64,000 bases of DNA from Pseudoalteromonas gelatinilytica (GTDB lineage Bacteria; Pseudomonadota; Gammaproteobacteria; Enterobacterales; Alteromonadaceae): assembly GCF_001641615.1 (NCBI RefSeq), contig NZ_LRRU01000011.1, positions 1 to 64,000 on the forward strand, read 5' to 3'. The notes beneath the pieces were generated by a model. That model was not told the origin of the DNA. It worked only from the letters and a program-made list of their open reading frames with translations, and did not search any database. Below, in pieces: positions 35,580-44,514 of the stretch (position 1 is its first letter; every line of letters begins with the position of its first letter). Both the position numbers and the translations under genes were made by a program.

Positions 35580-36698
35580 TTAGTTTGAAGTTGCAACATC
35601 ATTTATTCGGTCAACAGTGCTTACCGATGGTAATAATAAGCTGATTACACGGTTCCAACGCGCTAGTGGTGCTGCAGTTACGTATACAATATCGTGCGGC
35701 TGTAATTCAAACTGCTCGGCAAGCACTAACGCTGCAACATTCTTCGCATGTAGTTGGTATACATCAGCAATAATACCATCGGTTTCTAAGTTGCGTTTAC
35801 GTAACACAAATACACCATTCGCATCTGCTGTGTTTTCGTTTAAACCACCTGCGTCGCTTAAAGCTTGCGCTAAATTTAAACCATAACGATTAACGCCCAC
35901 TGTACCAGCGCGTTTTACATCGCCTAACACAAACACTTTTTGCATGTCGTCTCGGCTCACATGCACAATATCACCATGCTTTAATAAGCGGTTTTGTGAA
36001 ATATCTCCATGGGCATAAAAATCATCAAGTTTGATAACTTCTGTTTTATCGCCACGCGTAAATGTAACTGTTCGCCAATCAGCAGAATCTGTTAACCCGC
36101 CGGCTTGGTTAAGCGCATCAATTAAAGTTAGAGGCACTTCAGTTACAGGGAGCACACCTGGTTTGTTGACCTCACCTGTCACATACGCTTTTTGGCTTCT
36201 AAAGCCAACAATTTTCACATCAACTTGAGGCTCTTCGATTACGCGACTTAAGCGCTTAACAAGTTCTTTATGAACTTCTTGTACAGTTTTACCAACTGCT
36301 TGTATTTTTGGAGCGTATGCGTAGGTAATTGTGCCGTCGGCTTGCACTCGGAAGCCGTCGAATTCTGCGGTACGTTGCACTGCAGCAGGAATGGTTAATT
36401 CAGGGTGATCCCAAACACCAATTGATAGAACATCTCCAACGCCTAATTTGTATTGGTAATCAGAGGTGTCGATGCCATCAAGACTTGATGGTAACGCTGG
36501 TTTCGTTTTACTTTGCTTTTGTTGATTGATTAGAGAAGAGTCGATGATTTGAATATTTACTTTATCGAGCTCCTTCTCAAGGTTATCTATTTGTTCGCCC
36601 GATTCGATTCCTTCAAAATGGCTACCGGGGATGATTGTACAGCCAGTCATTGCTAGTAACGCAAATGACGTTACAATTGTTTTACAGCTAAGCGCCAT
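35580..36698 (-). CDS. wza: Wza-type outer membrane polysaccharide export lipoprotein
   Basis: This octameric outer membrane translocon carries the mature capsule to the surface. It is 372 residues with a lipoprotein signal ending LLAMTGC (lipidated Cys20). The Poly_export domain includes YKLGVGDVLSIGVWDHPEL, and SLBB domains follow (KAYVTGEVNKPGVLPVTEVPLTLIDALNQAGG and a second near VFVLGDVKRAGTV). The C-terminus has a hydrophobic amphipathic helix for the outer membrane ring (LARWNRVISLLLPSVSTV). It is first gene of locus A, with a candidate promoter at 36774-36802. Confidence 0.95.
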   Translation of the reverse strand: MALSCKTIVTSFALLAMTGCTIIPGSHFEGIESGEQIDNLEKELDKVNIQIIDSSLINQQKQSKTKPALPSSLDGIDTSDYQYKLGVGDVLSIGVWDHPELTIPAAVQRTAEFDGFRVQADGTITYAYAPKIQAVGKTVQEVHKELVKRLSRVIEEPQVDVKIVGFRSQKAYVTGEVNKPGVLPVTEVPLTLIDALNQAGGLTDSADWRTVTFTRGDKTEVIKLDDFYAHGDISQNRLLKHGDIVHVSRDDMQKVFVLGDVKRAGTVGVNRYGLNLAQALSDAGGLNENTADANGVFVLRKRNLETDGIIADVYQLHAKNVAALVLAEQFELQPHDIVYVTAAPLARWNRVISLLLPSVSTVDRINDVATSN

Positions 36699-36773
36699 TG
36701 TTATTTCCCAAATAATTTTTCTTAAAACGTCCAGTTAAAATAAAACCACAACTGTTTATTTTTACGCTGCCTA

Positions 36774-36802
36774 ATTAAAGCATGGCATTACAAGGTTCGC
36801 AA
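36774..36802 (-). promoter_or_regulatory. Candidate sigma-70 promoter of wza
   Basis: Read on the minus strand: -35 TTGCGA (36797-36802), a 17-nt spacer, then -10 TTTAAT (36774-36779), about 75 nt upstream of the wza ATG. A near-perfect hairpin (TGAGTGTTT / AAACGCTCA, 36806-36826 on the plus strand) lies just upstream. The assignment rests on sequence match only. Confidence 0.4.
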
Positions 36803-36862
36803 GACTGAGTGTTTAGTAAACGCTCACTTGTGACAGGTTTTTGCAAAATAGTTAATGAATAC

Positions 36863-37132
36863 TTCTAGGTTCTAGGTTCTAGGTTCTAGGTTCTAGGTTC
36901 TAGGTTCTAGGTTCTAGGTTCTAGGTTCTAGGTTCTAGGTTCTAGGTTCTAGGTTCTAGGTTCTAGGTTCTAGGTTCTAGGTTCTAGGTTCTAGGTTCTA
37001 GGTTCTAGGTTCTAGGTTCTAGGTTCTAGGTTCTAGGTTCTAGGTTCTAGGTTCTAGGTTCTAGGTTCTAGGTTCTAGGTTCTAGGTTCTAGGTTCTAGG
37101 TTCTAGGTTCTAGGTTCTAGGTTCTAGGTTCT
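36863..37132. repeat. Large heptamer tandem array TTCTAGG, about 38 copies
   Basis: 270 bp of essentially perfect TTCTAGG units lie about 60 nt upstream of the candidate wza -35 element. It is the longest array in the window and shares its unit with 32763-32822. Confidence 0.98.
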
Positions 37133-37199
37133 TCAAGATTGTAAATCGTTGCTTGTGCGTGTTTGCAAGTGGTATCGCGTTATAAATACAAAAACCTAC

Positions 37200-37265
37200 T
37201 TCGTAGGAGGCGTTTTAACGCCGAATATTTTCAACCATTCACGGCTAAAGCCGTTCCTACGGGGT
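37200..37265. repeat. REP-like palindromes upstream of the 105-bp array
   Basis: A rightward GTAGGAGGCGTTTTAACGCC element (about 37203) is followed by a leftward element ending GGCTAAAGCCGTTCCTAC (about 37238-37260). Each forms a hairpin, and the pair faces inward. Confidence 0.75.
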
Positions 37266-37299
37266 TGGGCGTCTAGGCCATCACCGTGCATTCCATTTT

Positions 37300-37904
37300 G
37301 TAGGCGTGAAATTTATTTCGCGCGAAGTATTAACAACAGTGCCGAGGTTGAGACGCGCCAAGCAAGCGTGACGCCTACGCCTTACCCTTCGGAATTCACC
37401 ATTTGTAGGCGTGAAAATTTATTTCACGCGAAGTATTAACAACAGTGCCGTGTTTGAGACGCGCCAAGCAAGCGTGATGCCTACCTCTTGCCCTTCGGCA
37501 TTCACCATTTGTAGGCGTGAAATTTATTTCGCGCGAGGTATTAACAACAGCGCCGCGGTTGAGACGCGCCAAGCAAGCGTGACGCCTACCTATTGCCCTT
37601 CGGCATTCACCATTTGTAGGCGTGAAATTTATTTCGCGCGAGGTATTAACAACAGTGTCGTATTTAAGACGCGCCAAGCAAGCGTGACGCCTACCTCTTG
37701 CCTTTCGGCATTCACCATTTGTAGGCGTGAAATTTATTTCGCGCGAGGTATTAACAACAGTGTCGTATTTAAGACGCGCCAAGCAAGCGTGACGCCTACC
37801 TCTTGCCCTTCGGCATTCACCATTTGTAGGCGTGAAATTTATTTCGCGCGAAGTATTAACAACAGTACCGCGGTTGAGACGCGCCAAGCAAGCGTGACGC
37901 CTAC
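37300..37904. repeat. Six-unit array of 105-bp REP-derived repeats
   Basis: Units start at 37300, 37405, 37511, 37616, 37721 and 37826 (periods 105-106). Each has a roughly 79-bp element that begins GTAGGCGTGAAATTT and ends AAGCGTGACGCCTAC, so its ends are diverged inverted repeats of about 25 bp. A 26-bp spacer (CTCTTGCCCTTCGGCATTCA...) separates elements. Long open frames on both strands through this array are artefacts of the repeat. Confidence 0.93.
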
Positions 37905-38176
37905 GTCTTGTCTAGCCCTCCGGGCACGCTTCCGTTCCAGTTCGTCGCAGAGCTCCTCTCGCTCCATCTTGAAAGCAAAATTATTTGCTTGTCTAGCCCT
38001 TCGGGCACGCTTCCGCCCCTAGGTTGCAGTTCCTACGTACTGATTTTATTATTATTTTTTGTTTTTCACGTGTTAAAGCTCAATGCCTACAGCGCGGGAG
38101 GTGTTTTAACACCGAGCATTTTAACCCTATTCACGGCTAAAGCCATTCCTACAACAATGTCGTGCTGAATCACGAC
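37905..38176. repeat. Two copies of a CTTGTCTAGCCC direct repeat and further REP elements
   Basis: CTTGTCTAGCCCTYCGGGCA occurs at about 37907 and 37989, each containing an AGCCCTYCGGGC hairpin. Diverged REP elements lie near 38093 (GGTGTTTTAACACC hairpin) and 38125-38151 (GGCTAAAGCCATTCCTAC). No gene is seen. Confidence 0.65.
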
Positions 38177-38662
38177 TTATAAACTAATTTCTTTATTCTC
38201 TACACTTACGGCGACTTGTTTATTCAACAAGTTAACTAATAAAATGCTGCGCATATCGCCGTCTGGTTCTTGATAAATTGCTTGAACATTTTTAAATGAC
38301 TCTGTGTTTAGATAAACAACGTCACCGGCTTTTGGTAACGTTGATGTTACTTCACATATATCACTCATAGATTTAAGCTGTGCAATTAACTGCTCAGGAA
38401 CAATTTGAAATCTATGACCATAAGCAACAAAGCCACTTACACCACGGGTATTTTTTACCGCAGAAAAGTTACAGTTTTGAGAGTCTAGCTTTATGAATAA
38501 ATAACTAGGAAATAGAGGAGATGTACGAATTGATCGGCGACCCTTTACGATTCGCTCAATTTTATGTTCGGGAAAGAACACTTCAAAACCCTGATTTTGA
38601 AGGTTAGCTTGAGCTCTTAGCTCTTGTTTTGATTTACAAAAAAGTAAGTACCAACTTTCCAT
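38177..38662 (-). CDS. rfaH: Transcription antiterminator RfaH
   Basis: This NusG paralogue helps RNA polymerase through long operons for LPS, capsule and similar cell-surface products. It is about 161 residues. The N-terminal NGN domain has WYLLFCKSKQELRAQANL, GFEVFFPEHKIERIVKGRR and PLFPSYLFIKLD. The C-terminal KOW-type domain follows GDVVYLNTESFKNVQAIY. The ATG at 38662 (MESWYLLFC) is chosen over upstream in-frame starts because the longer N-terminus would extend into the terminator at 38691-38716 and does not match the family. It sits between the two polysaccharide loci it is likely to control. A clear ops element was not found. Confidence 0.9.
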   Translation of the reverse strand: MESWYLLFCKSKQELRAQANLQNQGFEVFFPEHKIERIVKGRRSIRTSPLFPSYLFIKLDSQNCNFSAVKNTRGVSGFVAYGHRFQIVPEQLIAQLKSMSDICEVTSTLPKAGDVVYLNTESFKNVQAIYQEPDGDMRSILLVNLLNKQVAVSVENKEISL

Positions 38663-38690
38663 AGTCACACCTAAAATACTCATTTTCCTT

Positions 38691-38716
38691 AAAACCAATC
38701 CAAAAGGATTGGTTTT
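38691..38716 (-). terminator. Terminator downstream of the locus B operon
   Basis: A perfect 11-bp stem (AAAACCAATCC / GGATTGGTTTT) with loop AAAA sits between the ugd stop and rfaH. T-runs on both strands suggest function in either direction. Confidence 0.8.
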
Positions 38717-38787
38717 TATGAGCTAGCGATTATACGCAGAGAATATAGGTGTGTCTATTACAAAATTGTTATTACCCCAAGTGAGAA

Positions 38788-39954
38788 CTAGTCACTACCA
38801 AACAGGTCTCTGGTGTATACTTTTTCTGCAACATCATCGAGCTCAATTACCATTCTGTTGGCAATAATTACATCGGCAGATGACTTTAACTCAGCTAAGT
38901 CATGGGTTACTTTTGAATTAAAAAAAGTTGCTTCATGTAATTCAGGTTCATAAACAATTACTTCAATGCCCTTAGCCTTAATTCGTTTCATGATGCCTTG
39001 AATTGCTGATGCTCTAAAGTTGTCAGAACCAGCCTTCATGATTAAACGATGAATACCAACCACTTTTGGCTTCCTTGCGAGGATCGACTCTGCAATAAAG
39101 TCTTTACGAGTTGAATTTGCATCTACAATTGCGCGGATCATGTTATTTGGCACGTTTTGATAGTTAGCCAATAGTTGCTTTGTGTCTTTAGGTAAACAAT
39201 AGCCACCATAGCCAAAAGAAGGGTTGTTATAATGACCACCAATACGTGGGTCTAAACTTACCCCTTCAATAATTTGTTTAGAATTTAAACCATGACTTTC
39301 TGCGTAGCTATCAAGCTCGTTAAAGTAAGCAACGCGCATAGCAAGGTAAGTATTTGAAAATAACTTGATTGCTTCTGCTTCGGTTGAATCTGTGAATAAA
39401 ACTTCAATACCTTCTTTAATAGCCCCTTGCGCTAGTAAATTTGCAAATACTTCGGCACGCTCAGAACGTTCACCCACAATAATACGCGATGGGTGTAAGT
39501 TATCGTATAACGCTTTACCCTCTCTTAAAAACTCTGGAGAGAAAATAATGTTTTCTGTATTAAACTTTTGCTTAATGCTTTCGGTAAAGCCCACAGGTAC
39601 AGTTGACTTAATAACCATTACTGCTGCTGGGTTTATTGCTTGTACATCAGCAATAACAGCTTCAACTGACTTGGTATTAAAGTAGTTGGTTTCTGGGTCA
39701 TAATCGGTAGGCGTAGCGATGATGATGAAATCTGCATTTTGATAAGCTAATTGCTTATCTGTAGTGGCAGTAAAATTAAGTTGCTTATTAGCAAGAAAAT
39801 CCTCAATTTCTGTATCTGATATTGGCGACTTCCCGGCATTTAGTTGCGCTACTTTTTCTTCAACAATATCTAGAGCTACTACATTGTTATGTTGGGCCAA
39901 CAACATGGCATTAGATAAACCAACATAACCCGTACCCGCGATTGTAATATTCAT
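38788..39954 (-). CDS. ugd: UDP-glucose 6-dehydrogenase Ugd
   Basis: It oxidises UDP-glucose to UDP-glucuronate in two NAD-dependent steps. It is 388 residues, identical in length to E. coli Ugd. N-terminal Rossmann motif [37 protein letters not shown] and the catalytic-cysteine segment [15 protein letters not shown] are present. As last gene of locus B it supplies glucuronate for the second polysaccharide, and possibly for locus A. GalU (13135-14043) would supply its substrate. Confidence 0.95.
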   Translation of the reverse strand: MNITIAGTGYVGLSNAMLLAQHNNVVALDIVEEKVAQLNAGKSPISDTEIEDFLANKQLNFTATTDKQLAYQNADFIIIATPTDYDPETNYFNTKSVEAVIADVQAINPAAVMVIKSTVPVGFTESIKQKFNTENIIFSPEFLREGKALYDNLHPSRIIVGERSERAEVFANLLAQGAIKEGIEVLFTDSTEAEAIKLFSNTYLAMRVAYFNELDSYAESHGLNSKQIIEGVSLDPRIGGHYNNPSFGYGGYCLPKDTKQLLANYQNVPNNMIRAIVDANSTRKDFIAESILARKPKVVGIHRLIMKAGSDNFRASAIQGIMKRIKAKGIEVIVYEPELHEATFFNSKVTHDLAELKSSADVIIANRMVIELDDVAEKVYTRDLFGSD

Positions 39955-39981
39955 ATATACCTAATTAAACTGCTTTATTTT

Positions 39982-41910
39982 TTACTTTGCATTCTTCAAT
40001 ACAGTTACATTTTCGTTATTTTTAACACTCTCGAGCCAATGGAGGTCACAAATACCATCTGTGGGATTGAAGGCTGTTGGTGCTTCTAACAACAACTTAC
40101 GAATAGAGTGGTGATCGTTTAAATCACATGACGATTTAAGCTCAAGTAAAACTTGTTCAAGTTCATCCCATGGCATCTTAACTTCGTGTGCACTCATGAT
40201 TCTTTGGTGATCTGTACCAACAACGTTATCACCAATTAATAGCTCTTCATAAAGCTTTTCGCCAGGGCGTAGACCTGTACATTGAATTTCAATATCACCT
40301 TCTGGGTGTTTATTCGACTTAACTTCTAAGCCAGAGAGGTGGACCATCTTAGTCGCTAAATCCATTATTTTAACCGGCTCGCCCATATCAAGAACGAAAA
40401 CATCTCCACCTTTACCCATTGCGCCTGCTTGAATAACAAGCTGTGCAGCTTCAGGAATAGTCATAAAATAACGAGTTATATCTTTATGAGTTAAGGTAAT
40501 TGGTCCACCTTGCTTAATCTGTTGCCTGAATAATGGTACAACAGAGCCCGAAGAACCAAGTACATTGCCAAAACGCACCATAGTAAAGCGCGTAGTTTTT
40601 TGCGTATCAGATAATGCTTGTAGCACTAACTCAGCCATGCGCTTTGTTGTCCCCATGACATTCGTAGGGCGAACCGCTTTATCAGTTGAAATTAGTACAA
40701 AGGTTTCAACCTTGTTTTCTATCGCAGCACGGGCAATGTTACTGGTACCAAATATATTATTTTTAACACCTTCTATAACATTGTGCTCAACCAAAGGAAC
40801 ATGCTTGTAAGCCGCAGCATGATAGATAGTTTGCACTTTAAATGACGAAAGTGTCATTGAGATGAGTTTAAAGTTTTGAATAGAACCGAGAATTGGCACT
40901 ATTTCGATATTTAAGGAGTTTTGAAAAACGTAGTCTTTTAACTCTTTTTCAATCGCATATAATCCATATTCAGAAAGTTCAAATAAGACTAGCTTGGTCG
41001 GCGAGTTTTTTACAATTTGTCGACAAAGCTCTGAGCCAATAGACCCCCCGGCTCCAGATACTAAAACAACCTTATCTTGAATATTAGCAGACATTAATTC
41101 GGAGTTTGGCTCTACTGGGTCACGCCCTAAAAGGTCTTCAACACCAACTTCTTTGACTTGCTCTAAGCTTGTATTACCAGCAACAATATCTGCCATACCA
41201 GGTATTGTCATAACCTGTAATTTAAAAGACTCAATTTTATTTAGAATTTCTTTTCTACGACTTCCTCCTGCACTTGGAAGAGCTAATAAAATTTTACTTG
41301 CAGATTTACTATTTGCAACTGAGGGAATGTCATCAGGATGGAAAACATTAATACCTTGGATAAAGGTATTTTGCTTTTTAAGATCATCATCAATGAATGC
41401 AACTGGGGCATACTCAGGTCCATTGGCTAGAGCTGTAGCTAATTGACGACCTGCAGAGCCAGCGCCATAGATAATTACATTCTCTTTTCTGCGCATTATC
41501 AGTTTACCGACAATTGCACGGACAGTTAGCCGACTACCACCGATAAACAATAAACATATACAAGCGTAAATAACAGGAACAGTTCTAGGTACCTGAACGC
41601 CTAAAAAGAATGAGCTAGCAACAAAGTAAATTGTTGATAAAATCACACCAGCAAGAATTGCCCATAGAGCTTGTGAGTTTATGTACCTAAGCACAGCGCG
41701 GTAAAGGCCTAACTTTATGAAACTTAAAAGGCTTAATGGAGTTATGGCAAAAACCAACCACCAATTTTTTACTTCGTGGAATTCATCAAAGTTATCTAAA
41801 CGCAAGATAAAGGCCAGCCAAAAAGCAGTAAATATAAATACTGTGTCAATAGCCACAGACAAAATACGTTTTTGGCTTCTTGGTAATTTCACAAGGTAAT
41901 TAAGTAACAA
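39982..41910 (-). CDS. Membrane nucleotide-sugar 4,6-dehydratase, WbpM/CapD family
   Basis: This 642-residue protein has four N-terminal membrane helices and a CoA-binding-like Rossmann segment (IIYGAGSAGRQLATAL). A C-terminal extended SDR domain begins VLVSGAGGSIGSELCRQI. The catalytic triad is S-M-K type (STDKAVRPT with M419 and K423 in VMGTTKRMAE), as in large WbpM/PglF enzymes that convert UDP-GlcNAc to the 4-keto-6-deoxy sugar. It probably provides the N-acetyl-6-deoxyhexose that starts the locus B repeat unit, working with the neighbouring SDR and sugar transferase genes. Confidence 0.9.
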   Translation of the reverse strand: MLLNYLVKLPRSQKRILSVAIDTVFIFTAFWLAFILRLDNFDEFHEVKNWWLVFAITPLSLLSFIKLGLYRAVLRYINSQALWAILAGVILSTIYFVASSFFLGVQVPRTVPVIYACICLLFIGGSRLTVRAIVGKLIMRRKENVIIYGAGSAGRQLATALANGPEYAPVAFIDDDLKKQNTFIQGINVFHPDDIPSVANSKSASKILLALPSAGGSRRKEILNKIESFKLQVMTIPGMADIVAGNTSLEQVKEVGVEDLLGRDPVEPNSELMSANIQDKVVLVSGAGGSIGSELCRQIVKNSPTKLVLFELSEYGLYAIEKELKDYVFQNSLNIEIVPILGSIQNFKLISMTLSSFKVQTIYHAAAYKHVPLVEHNVIEGVKNNIFGTSNIARAAIENKVETFVLISTDKAVRPTNVMGTTKRMAELVLQALSDTQKTTRFTMVRFGNVLGSSGSVVPLFRQQIKQGGPITLTHKDITRYFMTIPEAAQLVIQAGAMGKGGDVFVLDMGEPVKIMDLATKMVHLSGLEVKSNKHPEGDIEIQCTGLRPGEKLYEELLIGDNVVGTDHQRIMSAHEVKMPWDELEQVLLELKSSCDLNDHHSIRKLLLEAPTAFNPTDGICDLHWLESVKNNENVTVLKNAK

Positions 41911-42058
41911 TCGAGGGCCCTTCCTGAGCTAAGTGTTCACATCTGTGCCGATTTTACTACAGCAACAACATTCATAACAATGAAAATAATTTAACCTTAA
42001 ACGACTGCGAACTCTTTATTAGTTTGTAATAATGAGTGTAAATTTGTTACCAAGTCAT

Positions 42059-42607
42059 TTACTTTACTCTATCACCACTACCACTGCCTGTAACCGTCAT
42101 AATTATCAGCTTGAAGTATAGCTTTATATTTAGAGAATCGATCATTTGTTTATCTACCTCGGCCAATTTTGCCGGCGTTGACATGTCTATTTCGTTTACT
42201 TGTGCTAAACCAGTAATTCCTGGTCGCACATCAAATACGTTTAATTTACTTCTTTCTAAGGTTAGCTCTTCTTGGTTAAATAGCCCAGGTCTTGGACCTA
42301 CTAAGCTCATTTCTCCTTTTAGCACATTCCATAATTGCGGAATTTCATCTAATTTCGTCTTACGTAAGAACGACCCAAATGGAGTTATTGAAGCAGAGCT
42401 TGCCAGATGACTTGCCACCGATGCAGTATCAACCTTCATTGTTCTAAACTTTACCAAGATGAATGGCTTTTGATTACGTCCAACCCGCTCTTGTCTAAAG
42501 ACTGGAGAGCCTGTATCAAATAAACCAATAATGAAAAGTATAATCAAAAAAGGAAAAGCAAATACCAATCCGAACAAAGCAATGAAAAAATCTAAAATAC
42601 GTAACAT
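42059..42607 (-). CDS. Initiating sugar phosphate transferase, short PglC-like type
   Basis: This 182-residue monotopic phosphoglycosyl transferase has an N-terminal re-entrant hydrophobic helix (FFIALFGLVFAFPFLIILFI), FRQERVGRNQKPFILVKFRTM, TKLDEIPQLWNVLKGEMSLV, GPRPGLFNQEE and PGITGLAQVNEID. It lacks the polytopic N-terminal half of the locus A WcaJ-type enzyme. It should load a 6-deoxy-HexNAc-1-phosphate on undecaprenyl phosphate to begin the locus B unit. It abuts the SDR gene (1-bp overlap). The 148-bp gap below it (41911-42058) shows no feature. Confidence 0.9.
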   Translation of the reverse strand: MLRILDFFIALFGLVFAFPFLIILFIIGLFDTGSPVFRQERVGRNQKPFILVKFRTMKVDTASVASHLASSASITPFGSFLRKTKLDEIPQLWNVLKGEMSLVGPRPGLFNQEELTLERSKLNVFDVRPGITGLAQVNEIDMSTPAKLAEVDKQMIDSLNIKLYFKLIIMTVTGSGSGDRVK

Positions 42608-43494
42608 TAACGTCTACCCATATTTATTTCTGTTAAAAGTTTGTCTGCTTTCGAAGAGTCGACCACAAAGTTATCAAGCAGGACATTTTCACGTTCTTTT
42701 TGCCCAAAAACTCTTAACCCTAAACGCAGCAATACCTCAGGAAAGTAAAAGTGCCTAATATTTACTTTTTGATTACCTGCAAGATAATTCAGCACTTGTT
42801 GAAGTGATAAAGCTTTTTCATCAGCTAATAGGTAAGTCTCACCATTTGCTTTGTCGGTCATTAAGCAAAGTTTGGAGAAACGAAGTAATTTATCTACTGA
42901 TAAGTACGAACGCTGATTGTTAATTACTTTGAAAGGAAAAGCATGAACTTTAGAGACCAGTTTAGCCAAAGTTCTTATGTTCCCAGGTGCATCATGGCTC
43001 AAAACAAGTGTAGGGCGAATTATAATGTAATCAATGCCTGAATCGGAACAAAAAGTTTTTACTAAGTCTTCTGCGATGATTCTCGTTTGAAGTTGTGGTT
43101 CCCCTTCAATTAATGAAGAGTTTTCATTAACATCTAAATTAGCAAATTTACCGTGCACATATGCCGTACTAAAGTAAATAAACTTTTTTATATTATTGTT
43201 TTTACACGCTACTAATAAGTCTTTTAGAGCGCTAATATTGGTTTGCTCAAGTTCTTGAATAGCCGGTGCATGTTTATGAGCAAACGATGCCAAATGAACA
43301 ACTTGAGTGCATCCTTTTAGCGCACTATCCCACTGTGCAAATTCAGATAAGTCACCAGTTACAACAGATTTGACTGCGGCTTGAGTAGTAATTTCGCCCT
43401 CTCTTAGTGTTATCGAGATAGAGAAATCTTTTACTAAATAATCAACAAGCTTTTTACCAATAAAGCCATTTCCACCTGTAATTAAGACTCCCAT
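42607..43494 (-). CDS. Extended-SDR sugar reductase/epimerase-like protein lacking the YxxxK dyad
   Basis: This 295-residue extended SDR has the NAD-binding LITGGNGFIGKKLVDYL at the N-terminus and VVHLASFAHKHAP. Context (next to a WbpM-like dehydratase and a PglC-like transferase) and length suggest a WbpV/WbpK-type 4-ketoreductase making UDP-QuiNAc or FucNAc. In the segment aligning with the catalytic YxxxK-xxAE, however, the sequence is QLQTR-IIAE, so Tyr is Gln134 and Lys is Arg138. YFSTAYVHG does keep the Ser/Thr region. The protein may be catalytically altered, or my placement of the motif is wrong. The reading frame is intact. Confidence 0.75.
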   Translation of the reverse strand: MGVLITGGNGFIGKKLVDYLVKDFSISITLREGEITTQAAVKSVVTGDLSEFAQWDSALKGCTQVVHLASFAHKHAPAIQELEQTNISALKDLLVACKNNNIKKFIYFSTAYVHGKFANLDVNENSSLIEGEPQLQTRIIAEDLVKTFCSDSGIDYIIIRPTLVLSHDAPGNIRTLAKLVSKVHAFPFKVINNQRSYLSVDKLLRFSKLCLMTDKANGETYLLADEKALSLQQVLNYLAGNQKVNIRHFYFPEVLLRLGLRVFGQKERENVLLDNFVVDSSKADKLLTEINMGRR

Positions 43495-43502
43495 ATTAAC
43501 TC

Positions 43503-44507
43503 CTAAAAGAATCTATTCTTAAGTCTTAAACTCGGTGCTTCAACTAGTTTCCACGAAACTGTAGAAACAACAAATATCGTCGTAAATAGCACTAAGTAAG
43601 ATGAAAGCGTATTAAACTCAAAACCATTTGCTATAAATAATTGAATGATCGGGAAATGAAAGATGTATACACCGTATGAAATATCGCCTAACTTTTTAAA
43701 TGAAAGTACATTAGGCAATGAAATAAATACCAATGTAATGAAAACAGCAATTACAAATGGCTGTAAGTAATAGAGATTGAGCCACATCAAAATAACCGAT
43801 GCAATTAACCAGGCTGAAAATTGCCTTTTCAATATATCAAAGTATTTAAAGCAAAATATACCTGAAACAAAATACATCATTTGCCCTGGCAGTTGTGATG
43901 CCAGTGTTTCAGCCATTGGAATAGTATCTTTATGCAGTAAAATAAAATCTTTATAAATGAATGATAATATATAGATTACCAACATATATAAGTAACTGTA
44001 TTTACGCTCTAACAGCATGTAAATAATAGGAACCATGCAATAAAACATAACTTCTATTTTTAGAGTCCATAATGAGCCATTAATAAAGGGCTCTGGGTTC
44101 GTTGAAAATACACCATCAATAGTAGGTGCTAAGAAATTCAGAAAAACCGCATTAGCTATAAAGTACTTAATTTCAGATGCATAGTTCCCAACCGAACTCC
44201 CGTCCCCGACCAAAAAATATAAACAGCTAGAAAACAAAATTAACAAAATATATGCAGGGTAAAGTCGAAGAAAACGTCCCCAAAAATAATTAATGAGCGT
44301 CTTTCTTCTGTCGTAGCTCATATAAATCAAAAAGCCACTAACAATGAAGAATGTAGACACAGCACTACCAGATAACCAATGTAGTGATTCACTAACTGAC
44401 TCAGTCAGGGGGGTTTTAGCTAAAAAAGCTAAGTGTAAAAACACTACTGCCGTGGCAAGTACCAATCTTAAAAAATCTAGATTATTGCTTTTATAAACAT
44501 ACTTCAT
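43503..44507 (-). CDS. Acyltransferase 3 family membrane protein, locus B
   Basis: This 334-residue polytopic protein has the acyltransferase_3 marks: VFLHLAFLAKT with the helix-1 histidine, STFFIVSGFLIYMSYD, and YFWGRFLRLYPAYILLIL. There are about ten membrane helices and a short basic C-terminus. It probably O-acetylates the locus B glycan, in parallel with the similar gene in locus A, with which it shares the fold but not close sequence. Confidence 0.85.
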   Translation of the reverse strand: MKYVYKSNNLDFLRLVLATAVVFLHLAFLAKTPLTESVSESLHWLSGSAVSTFFIVSGFLIYMSYDRRKTLINYFWGRFLRLYPAYILLILFSSCLYFLVGDGSSVGNYASEIKYFIANAVFLNFLAPTIDGVFSTNPEPFINGSLWTLKIEVMFYCMVPIIYMLLERKYSYLYMLVIYILSFIYKDFILLHKDTIPMAETLASQLPGQMMYFVSGIFCFKYFDILKRQFSAWLIASVILMWLNLYYLQPFVIAVFITLVFISLPNVLSFKKLGDISYGVYIFHFPIIQLFIANGFEFNTLSSYLVLFTTIFVVSTVSWKLVEAPSLRLKNRFF

Positions 44508-44514
44508 TTATGTA

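Noticed and set aside
37300-37904. Regular 105-bp repeat resembling a CRISPR array
   Set aside because: The spacers are the same sequence in every unit, the repeated part is about 79 bp with inverted ends, and no cas gene is in the window. It is a REP-type array.
37396-38022. Open frames of 163 and 203 residues with repeated RQASVTPT-type words
   Set aside because: The residues arise from the 105-bp non-coding repeat read in both directions. The same words appear wherever the REP element occurs.
36699-38176. An RfaH ops or JUMPStart element upstream of wza
   Set aside because: No convincing GGCGGTAG-type sequence was found in this leader or in the upstream gap of locus B (56822-56947). RfaH control remains inferred from gene position only.
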